Shown here: positions 60,942-64,000 of the stretch, in pieces
Layout: each line of letters starts with the position of its first letter
Position numbering within the stretch: the first letter of the stretch is position 1
Assembly: GCF_029873635.1 (NCBI RefSeq)
Contig: NC_080418.1
Span: forward strand, 15,231,562-15,295,561
DNA from: Malania oleifera
Taxonomy: Eukaryota; Streptophyta; Magnoliopsida; Santalales; Ximeniaceae
Length of the DNA: 64,000 nt
Reading direction: 5' to 3'
Made by a program: the position numbers and the translations under genes
Notes under the pieces: model-generated
Told to the model about the DNA's origin: nothing
Databases searched by the model: none
What the model saw: only the letters and a program-made list of their open reading frames with translations

Positions 60942-61366
60942 ACTGAACTCGAGTTAGAATGGGAATGTGAGTCATTAGAGTACGTCAGTATTAGGAATGT
61001 TATTGGGGGAAATGAGTTTATAGTATTGCAGTAATAGTTGATTAAGCTTCTAATCAATTTCCTCAATTGCTTTTTCAGGATGGAATCAAAGGATATTATT
61101 GCCAACGTTGGAGGCAGTAGTAGTGAAGGAGTTGGCTATGAGGCTAGCAATGACTCCACGAGTGTGTTGTGGAACTTCGCTCAGCAAATTATGGCTCAGG
61201 TTGTCCGAAAGAATAAGGGTCAGGATCGTCCCCTTGTTGAGTTGGGATGCTCCATTGACTAGTTCACACGATTGAAACCTCTCGTCTTTGTAGGGAGTGT
61301 AGATCCGATTTGAGCTGAGAATTGGATTTGGGAGATTTAGAAAATCTTGGACTATCTTAACTGCAC
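60942..61366 (+). mobile_element. Gypsy element C, gag start fragment
   Basis: Leader end, then a gag start at 61081 (MESKDIIANVGGSSSEGVGYEASND) with the LGCSID and FTRLKP gag blocks seen in Tekay-type gag. It belongs with the LTR and leader at 48874-51833. Element A' lies between the two parts and element B2 cuts it at 61367. Broken fossil. Confidence 0.7.
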
Positions 61367-61640
61367 TGTAAGAACCCGAACCATGATAACTGAGTTTAAA
61401 TAAATAAGAGAGGGACAAATTGCGAATTTGGCAGATTTCGTCGACAAAGCAAAATTTCGTCGACGAAGCCTTTGTTCTTCTCGTTGACGAAATTCAGAGA
61501 CTCGTCGACGAGGCCATCAATTCGTCAACGAAGTCAGTGAAGGATTCGTCGACGAGAACACCATTTCGTCGACGAAATTGCCCAGGTCAAAGAGCTATAA
61601 ATAGAAATTTCCTTTACTTCTTCATTAAGAAACTTATATT

Positions 61641-61697
<57 letters not shown>

Positions 61698-63179
61698 ACT
61701 CTCCTTACTCCTTCTCTCTAGATTGCTTCGCTAATCACTGTTGAAATTGGAAATCTAAGGTTACCATGAGGATCGTGGAAGGATTCTCTACAACTTCTAC
61801 GGATTGGAATCTCGTTTCGGAGGTTTTCAGGTTTTGGCAAAAAATTGAGGTAAGGCTCGGTTTTTAATTCTGATCCAGTAGTTTTGTAGGTAACTGTCTT
61901 GGGAGCACATTCTGTACTGTGATTTGTAGGTTTTGGAACTCGATTCGCTATTTAGGAACCTTGGAGTTCGGGATTTGCTTTTCGGGGAAAAGGTAAAGGG
62001 AACCATGTTTATATTGGTTATTTTTGAAATCGGACTCAGTGGAACTGTGGTTCACGGTATTGTGTGTGTTTTGGCTACTCATTTGGGGGGATCTAACGGG
62101 GAAAACTATGGGTTTTTCATTATTACAGTTTTGGAAAAGAGAGGGCGACAGGCTGCATCCATGGTTTTGATGAAAACCTATGTATATGTTGATTTATACT
62201 TTGTTATTGGGATGACCATGCCTTGACTTTGTTTAAACTGTATTTTTTTCAAAAACCATGATTTAGATTACCAAATGGGTGTGGTTTGTTTGGTTATATG
62301 AGCATGCATGTGTGTGTGATATGTTGAAATGCTAGTAGGAACGGGGTTCCAAATTGTTCTAGGTACTGAGAGTGTCCGGCTTTATATCCGAGGGTGTGTG
62401 TTTATCGCCTGCCATGTAGGCAAGAGTGTCTGTCTCTATATCTGAGGGCATGAGCCTATTCCAGCAGATCAGGTCGAAGGGTGTAGATCCACCAGTTAGC
62501 GCCGGTACGATGCCATGGGAGTCGGGGACTAGCCATGTGTCGGTGGTGCCGTGCTTCGCGGGTTGGCTATAGGCCAATGCCGGATTGTCGCAGACTGGCT
62601 CCGGGCTGAAGGGTGTGATGACACCGGGATTGCTGATCATGTGTTGTGTGTGCGTGTATGCACTGTGTAAATTAGTACTGGATTGCATTCAACTGCGTGT
62701 ATGTTGCATCATGATAACACTCAAATGCCACACACCGATATAACCTGTGTTCTTCCTCATTGAGAGGTGTCTCACCCCTACTGTACGTACTTTTTTACAG
62801 GTCCTTCGAGTAACCGAAACTAGCGTCCTGGTGGAGGGAGCGTAGTGGCCGATGTATTGCGTTGAGCGCTTGGGTAAGTGCTAGGACTGTATTATGATGG
62901 GTTGCCATTTTGGGATGTGTTAGGCACCCAGTTTGTACGTTTTTGATAGAGCCATGTTCTACTTTTGTATAGACTCTAGTATGGTACTATATATGTTGAT
63001 ATAGAATGACCTTTTTCCGCTGCATATATGATTGTGATTGGATGTGTTTAGGGTGCCTGGGAACCCCACGGGTTCGGATCTCATCCATTGTACTGTATCT
63101 TTGGATGTTTTATTAGATACAGGGACATGTTAGTTACATTTTCACCCTTGGGTGACATTTCGAGGTTCGGGGCGTGATA
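61367..63179 (+). repeat. 5' LTR of element B2
   Basis: Starts TGTAAGAACCC, ends GGGGCGTGATA, 1,813 bp. TATAAATAG at 61596-61604, (CT)n at about 61645-61675 followed by (TA)n to 61697. Collinear with solo LTR B1 except for a palindrome array of about 145 bp present here and absent in B1, and the insertion carried by B1. Confidence 0.88.
61436..61604 (+). promoter_or_regulatory. U3 palindrome array and TATA box of B2 LTR
   Basis: Seven sites: TTCGTCGACAAA, TTCGTCGACGAA, CTCGTTGACGAA, CTCGTCGACGAG, TTCGTCAACGAA, TTCGTCGACGAG and TTCGTCGACGAA, ending about 18 bp before the TATA box. The matching interval of B1 (around 11420) has none. Confidence 0.65.
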
Positions 63180-64000
63180 GCTTGGTATCAAAGCTAACCA
63201 GGTTATTAGATCTTGTAGACTTGGTTAGGCTTAGTTATGAGTACATACAAGAGTATAGGATGTGGATATGGGTAGAGTTGGTTGAGGGTTGTTCGGTTGC
63301 TAGACCGGGATTTGTCGATGGTATTTCGTGTTTTTCCTGGGATGATGATTCCAGTAAAAGCAGGGTAGATCATTGATGACTTTCGTGTCGGTGTGATAGG
63401 ACAAACCTAGACCTGGCAGGGAGTAGTTAACATGATTAGTGTAGATCATTGTGCTAACTGTATGGGTTGTAAGGATACTGATAGATTCCTATTGTGTTGC
63501 AGCATGGAGCCCAAGGATAATAACTTGGGAAGTGGCTCCGAGGAGATTGCGAGTGATGAGTCTCCTTCTATGCCTTGAGGTTTGACAAGGCAGGTATTAC
63601 GGGAGATTGGGTGGAGTGTGAGGAGACGCGAGCACTCTCTTACTGCTGTGGGGTGCACCATTGAGAGGTTCACAAGCATGCATCCTCTGACGTTCTCTGG
63701 AGGACCTGACCCGACGATAGCAAAGGATTGGGTGGAGAAGACTGAGAGGATCTTGGAGGTCCTGCACTACACGGATAGGCAGCGAGTCCTTTATGCCACC
63801 TTCCAGCTATCTGAGGAGGCGGGTCGATGGTGGACTGCGGCGAGTCTGCTGGACAAGCAGAGGGGTGGTCCTGAGGAGATGACGTGGAGCCGTTTCAAGG
63901 AGGTGCTCTTTGGCAGATACTTCCCATCTTCTATACATGATGCGAAGGCAGATGAGTTTTCTGCTCTAACGCAGGGGAGTTTGACGGTGCAGGGGTATGC

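Larger units (their letters stand above)
61367..64000 (+). mobile_element. Ty3/gypsy element B2: 5' LTR, primer site, gag start
   Basis: LTR 61367-63179, then CTTGGTATCAAAGC (primer site), a leader, and gag from about 63504 (MEPKDNNLGSG). Gag blocks VGCTIERFTSMHPLTFSGGPDP, DWVEKTERILEVL, YATFQLSEEAGRWW and WSRFKEVLFGRYFP are typical of the retrotransposon gag domain of plant gypsy elements. The element continues beyond the right edge. The visible gag has very few breaks, so this looks younger than A1 or C, but it is not whole in what is seen. It inserted into gag of element C. Confidence 0.85.

Overview
This is a repeat-rich window of a flowering-plant nuclear genome, most likely a eudicot and perhaps woody. 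The evidence is spliced genes with GT-AG introns, plant cytosolic HSC70 genes, a plant-only DUF579 xylan methyltransferase, plant-type LTR retrotransposons with a tRNA-Met primer site, RTE and L1 LINEs, and AT-rich intergenic DNA. No species is assigned.

Layout. 1-15386 is a nest of old LTR elements. A minus-strand Ty1/copia fossil was entered by a Tekay-like Ty3/gypsy element (A2) and by a solo LTR (B1). A2 holds a B-type LTR (B3), and B3 holds another A element (A1) that runs off the left edge. 15387-17640 is AT-rich DNA with MITE-like repeats. 17640-36600 is the genic island: HSC70 copy 1 (+), a glucuronoxylan 4-O-methyltransferase gene (-), a copia element with LTRs and a perfect target duplication, HSC70 copy 2 (+), and a twin-CX9C gene resembling mitoribosomal mS37/Mrp10 (-). 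37400-46800 is LINE territory: three RTE-type copies (+), an L1 fossil (-), a small L1 piece (+), and a MITE-like repeat split by one RTE. 47970-48190 may be a distant 5' leader exon of the CX9C gene. 48400-64000 is a second nest: a gypsy element C whose LTR holds a solo A-type LTR, whose leader holds a minus-strand A element with two LTRs, and whose gag holds the start of a B-type element that continues past the right edge.

Host genes. The two HSC70 genes (647 and 646 residues, ending in EEVD) share the same intron position. Each has a perfect three-unit heat-shock element exactly 17 bases (start of TATA minus end of HSE) upstream of its TATA box. The xylan methyltransferase is intact and single-exon. 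The CX9C gene has two coding exons.

Most unusual signal. Arrays of a CpG-rich palindrome (consensus TCGTCGACGA, seven to eight copies in the best arrays) lie just upstream of the TATA box in LTRs of both Ty3/gypsy families and of a Ty1/copia family. One B-type LTR has the array and another lacks it, so it behaves like a movable promoter module. Its variants are mostly CpG-to-TpG/CpA changes, as expected if it is methylated.
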